Assembly (NCBI GenBank): GCA_015057405.1
Contig: SVEK01000025.1
Location: 1-45,646 of the forward strand
DNA length: 45,646 nt
Source: Lachnospiraceae bacterium
Lineage (GTDB): Bacteria; Bacillota; Clostridia; Lachnospirales; Lachnospiraceae
Direction of reading: 5' to 3'
Position numbers and translations under genes: made by a program. Each line of letters begins with the position of its first letter. Positions within the stretch are counted from its first letter, which is position 1. The notes beneath the pieces were generated by a model, which did not search any database, was not told the origin of the DNA, and saw only the letters and a list, made by a program, of their open reading frames with translations. Shown piece after piece: positions 1 to 9,025 of this stretch.

Positions 1-2354
1 TTATAAGCTTTTTTCTTGCTATTAGGAACTTTTATCTTAGCTTTAGGATTAATTCCCTTAAATGCATTCTTACCAACCTTAGTAATTGTTGTACTCTTAA
101 CTACGATTGTCTTAAGATTCTTACATCCTGCAAATGCATTAGCTCCGATTGTTTTAATTCCCTTTGGTATTGTAACTTTTGTAAGCTTCTTGTTGTTCTT
201 AAATGCATTAGCCGCAATACTTGTTACCTTGTAAGACTTTCCTTCAATCTTAACTGTTGCAGGTACTGTAGCTGTCTTAGCTGTCTTCTTAACGGTTCCT
301 GTGTATGTTACTACAGCCTTCTCAGCATCTGCAATCTTATATGTATTCTTGCCAACCTTCTGAGTCTTTGTTGTGTCAACTACAGGTGTTGGTGCTGCTG
401 TTGTAGCAGGAACCGGTGTAGGTGCTACTGTAGGTGCAACAGTTGGTGTTGCAGGTGCAACCTGATTCTCTGTAAACTTCCAAGAAGCCACACAGTAGTC
501 ACTACCTCTGAATACGAAATAAACATCATGAACACCCTTGTGTGAACCGGCAATATCTGTAGATACCGTTTCGAATGTTTCAACACTACCTGTATTCTTA
601 ACATTAACTTTTGCAATCATATTAGATGCTTTAGTCGGATCATCAATAAATACTTCGATAGCTCCTTCTGCTGTTTCCGAACCGATAACTGCGTCAAATT
701 TAACCGGGCCGTTACCAAAGTCAACACCCTGAATCTTTGTCCAGTCACCTGTATCAATATTGTCAAGAACCATAGGTGAACCGTTGTTAAGTTCTTCGTC
801 ATTGTTCTTAATCTCAGTCATTGCATCTGAAAGCTTAGAGCTTACACCTGCACTGAATGAAGTTGTTGTTGCGTTAATAAACTTCTCTTTCTTCTCAGGA
901 ACTGTGTCATAATATGGATTGAAGTTTTCAATCTGATCAGCACCCTTATAAGATGGCTCAATAGTAATCTCGTCAGTCTCTTCATTAATATCAATCTCAT
1001 CTACGTGAAGGTTACGATACTCTTTGCTGGCACGATGTAATGTGTTGTTAAGTACTGTTGAATGATAGAATATGTAGTTATGACCCTTAAATGACTGCAT
1101 ATGATGATGGTTATTATATGACTGACCATAAATTACACTTGGGTTATCAAGGATTGTACCAAGATAATGATGGTATACACCGTTTTCGTCCTCAAATGGC
1201 TCTGAACCTCTGTCATCTACACGTGGGTCAAAGGCAATATTCATAGGATCAGATGAAACGTAAACAGCAATACTTCCTGATTTTACAAGTTGTTCCGAAC
1301 CCGGAACAGAGAAGTTAGCACAGTATGAATAATAATACTTACCGTTGAACTGATTGATTTCACTATCCTCGAACAAATAGTATGTCTCCATCTCTAAAGG
1401 ATCGCCATCTGCTGTAGCAACGCCTTCTGAATCAAACTTAAGCTTACATACTCTACCTGTCTTTGGATTAGCGATTCCGTCAGGATGAGAAGCCGGTTCA
1501 TTATTTTCGTTCCATACACCACCACCGAAGTAGCAGTAAGCATCACCCTTGTCATCTCTGAGAACTGCCGGGTCAAAACACCATTTTACTCCCGGAACAC
1601 CTGCAAACAAAGTTTCCTTAAGTGGGTCAACCCATGGACCTGTAGGAGAATCAGCCATTACATATCCAACTGCACCTGAGTTAGTATGGAAGAGATAATA
1701 TTCATCCTTTCCGTCTCCGTCACCATCAAATGCAAGACCTGAAGGTGCCCATGCTTTAGTAGCCCACTTATTCTTAACTTTTTCGTCTGAATCAGAAACC
1801 TCATTGGTAAGATTCTGTGTATCGCAGAATCCTTCATCTGTCCAGTTAACCATATCTGATGTTGAAAGAATTGTGAGAGAATGATTGTTGTAACCATTGC
1901 CTCTCATAGTATCACCATTATACTCAATGGCTTCTGTAGTTCCGTACACGTAAAGCTTTCCGTCATTTGCCGAATTATCAATTGCAGTAGGGTCAGCAAT
2001 GAAATCAAAACCGGTAAGCATACTTTCGATATCATGAACTTCTCCATCAGCTGTTGTATACTGTGCAGGTCTTGTAAGTGTGAGTGCCGGCTCATCCCAT
2101 GCCTGATCAAGCTCTGAATCAAACGGATTCTCATCCGGTCCGTCGTATATAGGAATATCTGCTTCGGCAATTGGTGTGCTTTCCGTTCCTCCCTGGAATA
2201 CTGCAATACCACCGTTTACCCAGCCCAAAGAATACCTATCATCGTAGGAATAATCTGCAGCTGCATCTGCTTTCCCTGCACTTGCAGGAATGATTGAGGC
2301 AACCATAGCAAGAGAAAGCGCTACTGCCCCAATAGACTTAAATCTTTTTTTCAT
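1..2354 (-). CDS. Secreted GH43 glycosidase with CBM6 and BspA-type LRR region (3' end beyond the window)
   Basis: The open frame starts at ATG 2354 behind AGGAGG (7-nt spacing) and runs without a stop through position 1, so about 784 residues are visible and the C-terminus is missing. In order I see a signal peptide (residues 1-30, Lys/Arg then a hydrophobic stretch ending ASA), a five-bladed-propeller GH43-like catalytic region (about 100-490; DFIADPTAID carries the likely base Asp121, then CFDPAVL and an acidic FEDSEINQ segment), a CBM6-like beta-sandwich (about 520-640, FGNGPVKFDA to SWKFTE), a Thr/Pro/Val linker, and at least two LRR_5 repeats (ANAFKNNKKLTKVTIPKG). GH43 enzymes act on arabinan, xylan or related plant polysaccharides; the exact substrate cannot be read from the sequence. 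The LRR tail probably serves surface retention or binding. It has its own promoter. Confidence 0.85.
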   Translation of the reverse strand, partial: MKKRFKSIGAVALSLAMVASIIPASAGKADAAADYSYDDRYSLGWVNGGIAVFQGGTESTPIAEADIPIYDGPDENPFDSELDQAWDEPALTLTRPAQYTTADGEVHDIESMLTGFDFIADPTAIDNSANDGKLYVYGTTEAIEYNGDTMRGNGYNNHSLTILSTSDMVNWTDEGFCDTQNLTNEVSDSDEKVKNKWATKAWAPSGLAFDGDGDGKDEYYLFHTNSGAVGYVMADSPTGPWVDPLKETLFAGVPGVKWCFDPAVLRDDKGDAYCYFGGGVWNENNEPASHPDGIANPKTGRVCKLKFDSEGVATADGDPLEMETYYLFEDSEINQFNGKYYYSYCANFSVPGSEQLVKSGSIAVYVSSDPMNIAFDPRVDDRGSEPFEDENGVYHHYLGTILDNPSVIYGQSYNNHHHMQSFKGHNYIFYHSTVLNNTLHRASKEYRNLHVDEIDINEETDEITIEPSYKGADQIENFNPYYDTVPEKKEKFINATTTSFSAGVSSKLSDAMTEIKNNDEELNNGSPMVLDNIDTGDWTKIQGVDFGNGPVKFDAVIGSETAEGAIEVFIDDPTKASNMIAKVNVKNTGSVETFETVSTDIAGSHKGVHDVYFVFRGSDYCVASWKFTENQVAPATPTVAPTVAPTPVPATTAAPTPVVDTTKTQKVGKNTYKIADAEKAVVTYTGTVKKTAKTATVPATVKIEGKSYKVTSIAANAFKNNKKLTKVTIPKGIKTIGANAFAGCKNLKTIVVKSTTITKVGKNAFKGINPKAKIKVPNSKKKAY

Positions 2355-2407
2355 TATATTTCCTCCTCATAAAGTAATAAAAAAATGTGGAACAACACAT
2401 ATAATGT

Positions 2408-2436
2408 ATTGTACCACATTTTTTATTAATTTTCAA
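2408..2436 (-). promoter_or_regulatory. Sigma-A promoter of the GH43 gene, overlapped by an inverted repeat
   Basis: Minus-strand TTGAAA (2431-2436) and TACAAT (2408-2413) are separated by exactly 17 nt, about 55 nt before the start codon. An 11-bp perfect inverted repeat, AAAAAATGTGG at 2380-2390 and its complement at 2414-2424, brackets the -10 box and the predicted transcription start. Its placement would suit an operator or a 5'-UTR hairpin. The regulator is unknown. Confidence 0.6.
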
Positions 2437-2518
2437 TAAATTCAACACGCATTTTTATGTCATTATTATGTCAATTTTCGACACAATTTACATAACATTT
2501 GTAAATTAAAATTGATGA

Positions 2519-3958
2519 TTAATCAACTACTCTTCTGGCTTTACAAGGCGTTCTGTAATTCATGTTAGATACTTTAATTCCGTCTCTTCTGTTACTTGCA
2601 TGAACTACTTTTCCGTCACCAATGTACAAGGCAACATGATTAACTCTTCCACCTGACGAATAAAATACCAAATCGCCCGGCTTAACGTTATCAAGACTCA
2701 CACTACTTCCCGAATTAGACTGGGACGAAGATGTTCTAGGCAATGAAACACCATATTTAGAATATACCGCCTGAACAAATCCCGAACAGTCAGCTCCGTT
2801 AGTAAGACTTGTTCCACCATAAACATACTTATTACCTATGAAGTTCTGAGCATAACATGCGACACTGGAACCGGTTCCTGAATTAACAGGACCCAAAGCT
2901 GCAGACACTGACGAACTGCTGCCGGAAGACTTATGCGAACTTCCTGAAGAACTCTTATTTGACGAACTACTCTTTGACGAACTATTGCTTGATGAAGATG
3001 CCTTACTTGCATCTGCTGCCACCGCTGCCGCTCTTCTTTCACGTTCAAGACGGGCCTCCTCTTCTGCTTCCCTTGCCCTTCTCTCTCGTTCTCTTGCAGC
3101 ACGTATCATGGCACGTTCTTCTTTTATCGAAATGGCTTCCTTAAATTCAACCTCAAGTTTAACGTATTCTTTTGCAACGTAGCCTTTAGTACTCTCATCA
3201 ACTACAATTTTAACCCAGTCATTATACTCCTTAACTACCTCAAAGGTTTCTCCTTCAGGCACAAGAGTGAGAACTGTACATTCTGTATTTCTCTCTTCAC
3301 GAACTTTTAAAGTTGTAGTGGTTACGGTAGCAAGTCTTGTTCCGTATTTCCCGATAAGTTTTTCTGCATCAAAACCGATTGCAAGAAACTCTGATTTGAT
3401 ATATCCGTGACAGGTTCCTGACTTAATTTTAACCCAATCACCTTCTGTCGAAGTAATTGTTGCTGCACTTCCTCTGTATAATTTACCTAAAATTTTGCTG
3501 TCCGTGTTTGGTTTCTTACGAATATTAACATACTCATTGGCAATAGATATACCGACATTGGCAAGAACAGATACCGGTTCCGGTGTTGCAACAGGCTCCG
3601 TTACTTCTATTGCATCGCCTGATGCTTCATCAGCCACGCCTCCGTTTACGATGGTAACATCGGACTCGGCAGAATCCTCAAAAGCATTATCTTTAATAGA
3701 AAAACTGTATGAAGCATATGATTCCTTAATCTCAGCTGTATCCTCATCAGAATATGTTTCTGCATCATCATAACTAACATCAACAACTTTATGTTCACAA
3801 TTATTGTAATATGTATCAAGCATCATAGACATACCTGCAATCTCCTGGCTTGTCCCAAGAGATGTAGCATTAATGCTGTATGAAACACCCGCAACAACTA
3901 AACAGGCACCAAGCAAAAGTCCTTTAACCACAAGGCTCTTACGTCCCATTTTTTTCAT
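2519..3958 (-). CDS. Secreted SH3-domain NlpC/P60 cell-wall hydrolase
   Basis: Predicted peptidoglycan endopeptidase of about 479 residues. The N-terminus has a signal sequence (positive MKKMGRK, then a hydrophobic core). Two bacterial SH3 domains follow at roughly 145-195 (NEYVNIRKKPNTDSKILGKL, WVKIKSG) and 210-270 (LKVREERNTECTVLTLV). Then come a charged Glu/Arg/Ala helix (about 285-315), a Ser/Lys-rich linker, and the NlpC/P60 domain with nucleophile Cys near 391 (GADCSGFVQ) and His near 441 (NHVALYIGDG). The family cleaves the gamma-D-Glu to diamino-acid bond of stem peptides. ATG 3958 is chosen because GGAAAGGGGA sits 7 nt upstream; ATG 3961 and 3976 are also in frame. A consensus promoter lies just upstream, so it is probably a single-gene unit. 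Confidence 0.9.
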   Translation of the reverse strand: MKKMGRKSLVVKGLLLGACLVVAGVSYSINATSLGTSQEIAGMSMMLDTYYNNCEHKVVDVSYDDAETYSDEDTAEIKESYASYSFSIKDNAFEDSAESDVTIVNGGVADEASGDAIEVTEPVATPEPVSVLANVGISIANEYVNIRKKPNTDSKILGKLYRGSAATITSTEGDWVKIKSGTCHGYIKSEFLAIGFDAEKLIGKYGTRLATVTTTTLKVREERNTECTVLTLVPEGETFEVVKEYNDWVKIVVDESTKGYVAKEYVKLEVEFKEAISIKEERAMIRAARERERRAREAEEEARLERERRAAAVAADASKASSSSNSSSKSSSSNKSSSGSSHKSSGSSSSVSAALGPVNSGTGSSVACYAQNFIGNKYVYGGTSLTNGADCSGFVQAVYSKYGVSLPRTSSSQSNSGSSVSLDNVKPGDLVFYSSGGRVNHVALYIGDGKVVHASNRRDGIKVSNMNYRTPCKARRVVD

Positions 3959-4049
3959 CATAAGTCCCCTTTCCATTCTCCACTAACAAAAATTATCTCT
4001 ATATATTTCCGAATTGTTAAATTAATTACATAGTTTATACTACTCGGAT

Positions 4050-4078
4050 AGTATACTCCTTGTTACAATTATTGTCAA
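4050..4078 (-). promoter_or_regulatory. Consensus sigma-A promoter of the NlpC/P60 gene
   Basis: TTGACA (4073-4078) and TATACT (4050-4055) on the minus strand are spaced by 17 nt, giving a leader of about 85 nt before the start at 3958. The divergent cvfB promoter lies about 70 bp away, so the 3959-4238 spacer is a back-to-back promoter region with no other gene visible. Confidence 0.75.
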
Positions 4079-4149
4079 GAATACTATAACTTAATTCATT
4101 TATTTTATAAATATATTATATTTCTCCCATATTTTACATCATTCTGATT

Positions 4150-4178
4150 TTGACTATACGTTACCGGTATGCTATACT
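4150..4178 (+). promoter_or_regulatory. Sigma-A promoter of cvfB
   Basis: Plus-strand TTGACT (4150-4155) and TATACT (4173-4178) with a 17-nt spacer, about 60 nt before the cvfB start codon. Confidence 0.7.
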
Positions 4179-4238
4179 TTTCCAAATGAAATGCGTTGCA
4201 TCTGTATTGTTTATTTTCTTTAATATGAGGTATTGTTT

Positions 4239-5099
4239 ATGAAAAGTATATTTAAGCTTGGAGAAATCCAGCGACTGGAAATAATTAAAAAGGTTCCGAT
4301 GGGAGCATATCTTTCTTTACCGGAAACAATGAGAACTTCTGAAGAAACTCAGGAAATGATACTCCTGCCTAAAAGAGAAATGCCCCAGGATTCTGAAATA
4401 GGAGATCTTATTGATGTATTCATATACAAAGACTCTGAAGACCGTCTTATCTCCACAACTATTATTCCGCCTCTGACTTTAGGCGGTATTACAACCCTTA
4501 AAGTTGTTCAGGCAACCAATATCGGTGCATTCTTGTCGTGGGGACTTGTAAAGGACTTATTTCTTCCTTTCAAGCAGCAGACTTATCGCGTCAAACCCGG
4601 AGATATTGTTCTTGTAAGTCTTTACATTGACAAGAGCGAACGATTATGTGCCACCATGAAATTATACGATATATTATCAACTGATTCTGAGTACGTTAAA
4701 GATTCATCAGTTACAGGAACTGTATACGAATTATCTGACAACTTTGGCGCTTTTGTTGCAGTTGACAACCGTTATTCTGCCCTCATTCCAAAGAACGAGT
4801 TATTCAAAAAAGTGTTTATAGGCGAACGAATCCATGCCAGAGTTAAAGAGGTTAAGGCGGACGGAAAACTCACCCTTAGCATTCGGGAAAAGAATTATTT
4901 TCAAATGGATCGCAACTGTTCTATTATAATGGAACATCTTAATAATCACGGTGGCTATCTGCCATTTGGTGACAAGTCATCACCTGAAAGCATTAAGCGA
5001 GAATTCGAAATGAGCAAGGCTGAATTTAAAAGAGCTATCGGCCGCTTGTATAAAGAACACAAAATTACAATCACAGCCGATAGCATTAAACTTGTATAA
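4239..5099 (+). CDS. cvfB: S1 RNA-binding protein of the CvfB family
   Basis: A 286-residue protein with the CvfB/YitL layout: N-terminal S1-like barrels (LGEIQRLEIIKKVPMGAYL; LGGITTLKVVQATNIGAFL), a canonical S1 domain (VTGTVYELSDNFGAFVAVDN to VKADGKLTLSIRE), and a C-terminal winged helix (IMEHLNNHGGYLPFGDKSSP to ITADSIKLV). Family members bind RNA; in Staphylococcus aureus CvfB affects virulence-gene expression. ATG 4239 is preferred over the upstream TTG 4233 because GAGG lies 8 nt upstream of it. It is one of only two protein genes on the plus strand and converges on the yvyF-like gene with only 9 bp between stop codons and no obvious terminator. Confidence 0.88.
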   Translation: MKSIFKLGEIQRLEIIKKVPMGAYLSLPETMRTSEETQEMILLPKREMPQDSEIGDLIDVFIYKDSEDRLISTTIIPPLTLGGITTLKVVQATNIGAFLSWGLVKDLFLPFKQQTYRVKPGDIVLVSLYIDKSERLCATMKLYDILSTDSEYVKDSSVTGTVYELSDNFGAFVAVDNRYSALIPKNELFKKVFIGERIHARVKEVKADGKLTLSIREKNYFQMDRNCSIIMEHLNNHGGYLPFGDKSSPESIKREFEMSKAEFKRAIGRLYKEHKITITADSIKLV

Positions 5100-5108
5100 A
5101 TTATTAAC

Positions 5109-5516
5109 TTATTTGTCAAGGAATCTCATTCTTCCCTTCGCGGAACTGGTTGGAGTTTTAGCCACGCCTCTTACTGCGGACTTATCTCCACCCAGATTTT
5201 TAATCAAATCCTTCTTACATTCGCCGCAAAATCTTCCTGACTTAATCATTCTGCCGCACTTCTCACAGTCAATTCCAATTGGTGAGTCCTTGGAGAATAC
5301 CAATCTCTCTTCTCTTATCCACTGGTTAATCTGTGATATACTAACATCAGCACTTTCAGACAACTCATTAATTGTACAATTAGGATTCTCCTTAAGGAAT
5401 ACCTTAACTCTTGCAAAATCCTCATCCAGTTTTTTACGACATGAAGCACACAACACCGGTCCTACTCCCATGTATTGAATCATTTTGCCACAGCCTCTAC
5501 AATTTCTAATATCCAT
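5109..5516 (-). CDS. YvyF-like flagellar operon protein (double zinc finger)
   Basis: A 135-residue protein with an N-terminal zinc finger (CRGCGKMIQYMGVGPVLCASC), a helix-turn-helix-like middle (INELSESADVSISQINQWIR) and a second zinc finger (CEKCGRMIKSGRFCGECKK). This layout matches the TIGR03826/YvyF family. In Bacillus the gene sits directly after comFC and before flgM, and the same comFC-yvyF order is seen here. YvyF has been linked to control of late flagellar gene expression. The start ATG 5516 has GGAGG 8 nt upstream; the frame stays open further upstream but would overlap comFC. It lies 20 nt after the comFC stop, so they are probably co-transcribed. Confidence 0.85.
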   Translation of the reverse strand: MDIRNCRGCGKMIQYMGVGPVLCASCRKKLDEDFARVKVFLKENPNCTINELSESADVSISQINQWIREERLVFSKDSPIGIDCEKCGRMIKSGRFCGECKKDLIKNLGGDKSAVRGVAKTPTSSAKGRMRFLDK

Positions 5517-5536
5517 AATATCACCCTCCGAATTAT

Positions 5537-6262
5537 TTAGTAACCATTTCCTATGCACAAAACAAGGAAATAAACCTTTTTTACACCACACTGTTTTAGC
5601 ACGGCAGCACATTCGTCAATAGTGCTTCCTGAAGTATATATGTCATCTACCAAAACCACAGTACGAACTTTAGAATACCTCTTAAGCGCTTCTTCGTTAA
5701 TCCGGAATGCACCTTGAAGATTGCTTCTGCGTTCTTCGTCATCAAAATACTTTTGTGGTTTGGTATATCTTGTGCGAAATAATAAATCAGTAATGCAACT
5801 TATACCCAGCAAATTACAACATGCTACCGCAAGCAGTTTGGCCTGATTAAAGCCTCTTTGTCTAAGCTTTTTCTTATGTAACGGTACCGGAATAATTCCA
5901 TCCGGCTTCCAGCGTTTAATATATACTGCTGAATGATATACAAGCTCTGCCGCGATATAATTTATATCGCTCTTTCTTCCCGAATACTTAATTCCTGCTA
6001 TTATTTTGCGCGCGACGTTATTGTAACTCCAAAGCCCGAAGCCGCATTCAAATACATGTCGCTTTTTCATGCAATCACTACAAAGCAATACTCCGCTCTC
6101 AACAGGTTTACTGCACTTGGCACACCGATTTCCTTTGATGACAGGCAGCATGCTTCTGCACTTTGCACATGTACCTTTACTTTCAGGCCATAACGCCATA
6201 TTGCATACAATACATCTTGCAGGATAAAGTACAGACAAAATATCATATTGTTTATTGCTCAT
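5537..6262 (-). CDS. comFC: ComF family phosphoribosyltransferase-like protein
   Basis: A 241-residue protein with an N-terminal four-cysteine zinc ribbon (CIVCN, CAKCRS, CAKCSKP, CSDCM) and a C-terminal type-I phosphoribosyltransferase fold whose PRPP loop reads VVLVDDIYTSGST. IIPVPLHKKKLRQRGFNQAK is the typical ComFC middle motif. ComFC is needed for uptake of transforming DNA in naturally competent bacteria, but it is also widespread in species not known to be competent. ATG 6262 has GGGGA 5-6 nt upstream; an in-frame TTG at 6289 is less likely. It follows recD2 by 67 bp. Confidence 0.9.
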   Translation of the reverse strand: MSNKQYDILSVLYPARCIVCNMALWPESKGTCAKCRSMLPVIKGNRCAKCSKPVESGVLLCSDCMKKRHVFECGFGLWSYNNVARKIIAGIKYSGRKSDINYIAAELVYHSAVYIKRWKPDGIIPVPLHKKKLRQRGFNQAKLLAVACCNLLGISCITDLLFRTRYTKPQKYFDDEERRSNLQGAFRINEEALKRYSKVRTVVLVDDIYTSGSTIDECAAVLKQCGVKKVYFLVLCIGNGY

Positions 6263-6329
6263 AACAATCCCCAAACAATCCGGGAACAAAATATATCAAC
6301 CATTAATTTATTATACCATTTTTCTCCTA

Positions 6330-8552
6330 TTATACAATCATTTCCTTTATTTTTATGTCAAAAGTCGAGTATCTTCTCAACTCTCTTTCATTTTCGATCA
6401 TATAATTAACAGTATCCTTCATCCCCACAATTGTTACACACTTTTTTGCTCTGGTAACTGCCGTATACAACAGATTTCTGTGTAATAACAACGAACTGCC
6501 CGTAAGAAGCGGAATAATTACAGCCGGATATTCACTTCCCTGAGACTTATGTACTGTTATGGCATATGCAAGCTCAAGTTCTTCAAGAGAGCCATATTGA
6601 TACACAACATATTTATTGTCTTCAAACTCAACCGTTATTTCATTGATTTCCGGATCAACGCGACGTATTATTCCGGAGTCTCCGTTAAACACTCCCGTAC
6701 CTTCTTCAATTAACACTCCGTGATAACCTCGTCTTTCCCATGGGGTCTGATAATTATTTTTAATCTGCATCACCTTATCACCCTCACGAAAAACGGTTTC
6801 CCTAAATAGAATTTCCGGTTTGGCAGGGGACGGAGGATTGATATATTTTTGAAGTTGAATATTAAGATTCTCAACGCCCAATTCGCCCTTTCTCATAGGA
6901 CTCAGAACCTGAATATCCAACATTCCTGCATCTACATACCCCGGAAGATTTTTTATTATCAGCTGCAAAATCACATTAATTATGACAGAACTTTCATTTC
7001 GCTCAAGCATAAAGAAATCACGACTTTTATTATCAAGAGAAATGTGTTCACCTGCGTTTATTTTATGGGCATTCATTATTATGTCGCTATCTCTTGCCTG
7101 CCTAAATACCTCATTAAGCATCACAACGGTAAAACATTCTGAATTGATTATATCCCGAAGCACATTACCCGGACCCACTGACGGGAGCTGATTCACATCA
7201 CCTACCATAACAAGTCTCGTCCCCACAACAATTGCCTTTAACAAAGCATTAAGAAGGGGCAAATCAACCATCGACATTTCATCAATTATTATAACATCTG
7301 TTTCCAGCGGATATAATTCATTGCGCTCAAATGCCATAACATTTTCATCATCCTCTACAGAACCGCTAAGTTCCAATAACCTGTGAATAGTCTGTGCAGG
7401 GTAGCCGGTTGTCTCTGTCATTCTCTTGGCAGCTCTTCCCGTAGGTGCTGCCAACATTATATCCATCCCTTCTTCTTCAAACGCACTTATAATAGCATCT
7501 ATCGTCGTTGTTTTTCCCGTCCCAGGTCCACCTGTAACTACAAGAACCCCATGACACAAAGCTTCACCCACTGCCTGTTTTTGTCTGTCAGCTAAATCTA
7601 TATCTTTATTGCGCTCAATTCTTTTAATTGTTTGCTTTATTCTCTCTTCAGACATTCTGAATTCACAATTAAGATCAAGAAGCATTCTGCTGCAGTTCAA
7701 TTCCATATAATACATGTAGGAGCTATAATAAATAACCTGTTCATCAAGCATCTTACGAATAACAACTTTATCCATTACCAAATCATCCAACTCATGCGTC
7801 AGGTCTATTTCCCCAATTCCCAACAGATTTTGCACAAAGCTTATCAATTCATTTTCCGGCATATATACATTACCCATACCGACAGATTGAGCAAGAGCAT
7901 AACTTATAGCACTTCGTTTTCTAAATTCAGACTCTCTGTCTATTCCGACTCTTCTTCCTATCTCATCGGCAATCTTAAATCCCACACCTTTTATATCATC
8001 TGCAAGTCTGTACGGATTGTTACGAATAACATTGTACATATCTTCCCGATATTGTTGGTAGATTTTTACCGCAAGCTCATTTGATATACCATATTGCTGA
8101 AGAAACATCATTGCTTGTCTCATTTCTTTCTTTTCATCAAACTGAGCTGATATTTTCATTGCCATTTTCATGCTAATTCCTTTTATATCAGCAAGACGTT
8201 CCGGCTCTTCTTCCATTATTCTAAATGTATCTTCCCCGAATTTATCAACGATGCGTTTCGCCATCACTTCACCGATTCCTTTGATGGCCCCCGACGCAAG
8301 ATATCTGAATGCAGCCTCCGTATCATCCGGTGGCATAACTGTTATTGCAGAAACACTAAGTTGCGGTCCATGAACTCTGTGAACAACCCACGAACCTTTT
8401 ATCTCAACTTTTTCTCCAACGTTAATCTGTGGGCATATCCCGGTACAGGTCATACCATCGTCATCCTTTTTAGCCAAATCAAATACGGTATACCCATTTT
8501 CTTCATTTCTAAACTTTATTTTTTCAACATATCCTACATGTGCCTCTTCCAT
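6330..8552 (-). CDS. recD2: ATP-dependent DNA helicase RecD2
   Basis: At 740 residues this is the usual RecD2 size. It has the N-terminal OB-like domain (VEKIKFRNEENGYTVFDLA), helix-hairpin-helix segments (IKGIGEVMAKRIVDKFGE; IKGVGFKIADEIG), Walker A near residue 345 (VVTGGPGTGKTTT), Walker B (VIIIDEMSMVD), motif III GDVNQLPSVGPG, and the C-terminal UvrD-like motifs AITVHKSQGSEYP and LLYTAVTRAKK. RecD2 is a 5'-to-3' helicase acting in DNA repair independently of RecBC. The start at 8552 has only a weak ribosome binding site (GGATTGATTGATAA), but the preceding sequence offers no better in-frame start. Confidence 0.95.
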   Translation of the reverse strand: MEEAHVGYVEKIKFRNEENGYTVFDLAKKDDDGMTCTGICPQINVGEKVEIKGSWVVHRVHGPQLSVSAITVMPPDDTEAAFRYLASGAIKGIGEVMAKRIVDKFGEDTFRIMEEEPERLADIKGISMKMAMKISAQFDEKKEMRQAMMFLQQYGISNELAVKIYQQYREDMYNVIRNNPYRLADDIKGVGFKIADEIGRRVGIDRESEFRKRSAISYALAQSVGMGNVYMPENELISFVQNLLGIGEIDLTHELDDLVMDKVVIRKMLDEQVIYYSSYMYYMELNCSRMLLDLNCEFRMSEERIKQTIKRIERNKDIDLADRQKQAVGEALCHGVLVVTGGPGTGKTTTIDAIISAFEEEGMDIMLAAPTGRAAKRMTETTGYPAQTIHRLLELSGSVEDDENVMAFERNELYPLETDVIIIDEMSMVDLPLLNALLKAIVVGTRLVMVGDVNQLPSVGPGNVLRDIINSECFTVVMLNEVFRQARDSDIIMNAHKINAGEHISLDNKSRDFFMLERNESSVIINVILQLIIKNLPGYVDAGMLDIQVLSPMRKGELGVENLNIQLQKYINPPSPAKPEILFRETVFREGDKVMQIKNNYQTPWERRGYHGVLIEEGTGVFNGDSGIIRRVDPEINEITVEFEDNKYVVYQYGSLEELELAYAITVHKSQGSEYPAVIIPLLTGSSLLLHRNLLYTAVTRAKKCVTIVGMKDTVNYMIENERELRRYSTFDIKIKEMIV

Positions 8553-8586
8553 TTATCAATCAATCCAATCTTATATCACTTATTAG

Positions 8587-8647
8587 AAAAAAAATAACGC
8601 GTATACTATTGTGTTTCTTAAATAACAAGATACACGACAGTATACGC
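8587..8647 (-). terminator. Intrinsic terminator after the flagellar rod cluster
   Basis: Minus-strand arms at 8632-8647 and 8599-8614 (GCGTATACT plus GTGT, one mismatch and one G-U pair) enclose a 17-nt loop and are followed within 4 nt by eight T residues (8594-8587). It separates the rod-binding gene from recD2. Confidence 0.75.
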
Positions 8648-8669
8648 CATAATTGCAGTATAACATTAT

Positions 8670-9008
8670 TTACAAAATATTATTATTGGATTTCATAGAC
8701 TCATAAAGCATCTGTGCAATTCCAAGATTTCCTGAATCTGTCACCTTTTCAGCATATTCACTAACAAGAGTATCTCCAAATATCTCCATATACTGATTGT
8801 TGTCAAACTCTTCAAGAGTTTTTGTAAATTCTTTCATTACCTGCTCAACAAAATACTGTTCAAAGTCTTTACACGCCTCAAGCAGTTCTTCATCAGTAGT
8901 TTCATCTTTAATATTCTTGAGACTGTCTGCCAACTTATCATTGGCTACCGACCTGCTTGTCTGACCTGTACTTAAAGACATATATGCGGAATTAATATCA
9001 AGCGCCAT
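8670..9008 (-). CDS. Flagellar rod-binding protein (FlgJ N-domain-like)
   Basis: A 112-residue protein matching the rod-binding domain: LLEACKDFEQYFVEQVMKEF, then an acidic stretch and YMEIFGDTLVSEYAEKVTDS with GNLGIAQMLYESM at the end. In proteobacteria this domain is the N-terminal half of FlgJ and caps the growing rod; here there is no muramidase domain, as is usual in clostridia. The gene is the last of mbl-flhO-flhP-rod-binding, 17 nt after the flgG-like gene, and is followed by a terminator. The start at 9008 has GAAGGGTGG about 10 nt upstream. Confidence 0.88.
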   Translation of the reverse strand: MALDINSAYMSLSTGQTSRSVANDKLADSLKNIKDETTDEELLEACKDFEQYFVEQVMKEFTKTLEEFDNNQYMEIFGDTLVSEYAEKVTDSGNLGIAQMLYESMKSNNNIL

Positions 9009-9025
9009 AACTATCAGCCACCCTT

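Noticed and set aside
1..2354. Several short open frames on both strands in the first 2.3 kb
   Set aside because: They lie inside one long minus-strand frame (GH43 protein) that leaves the window, so they are shadow frames.
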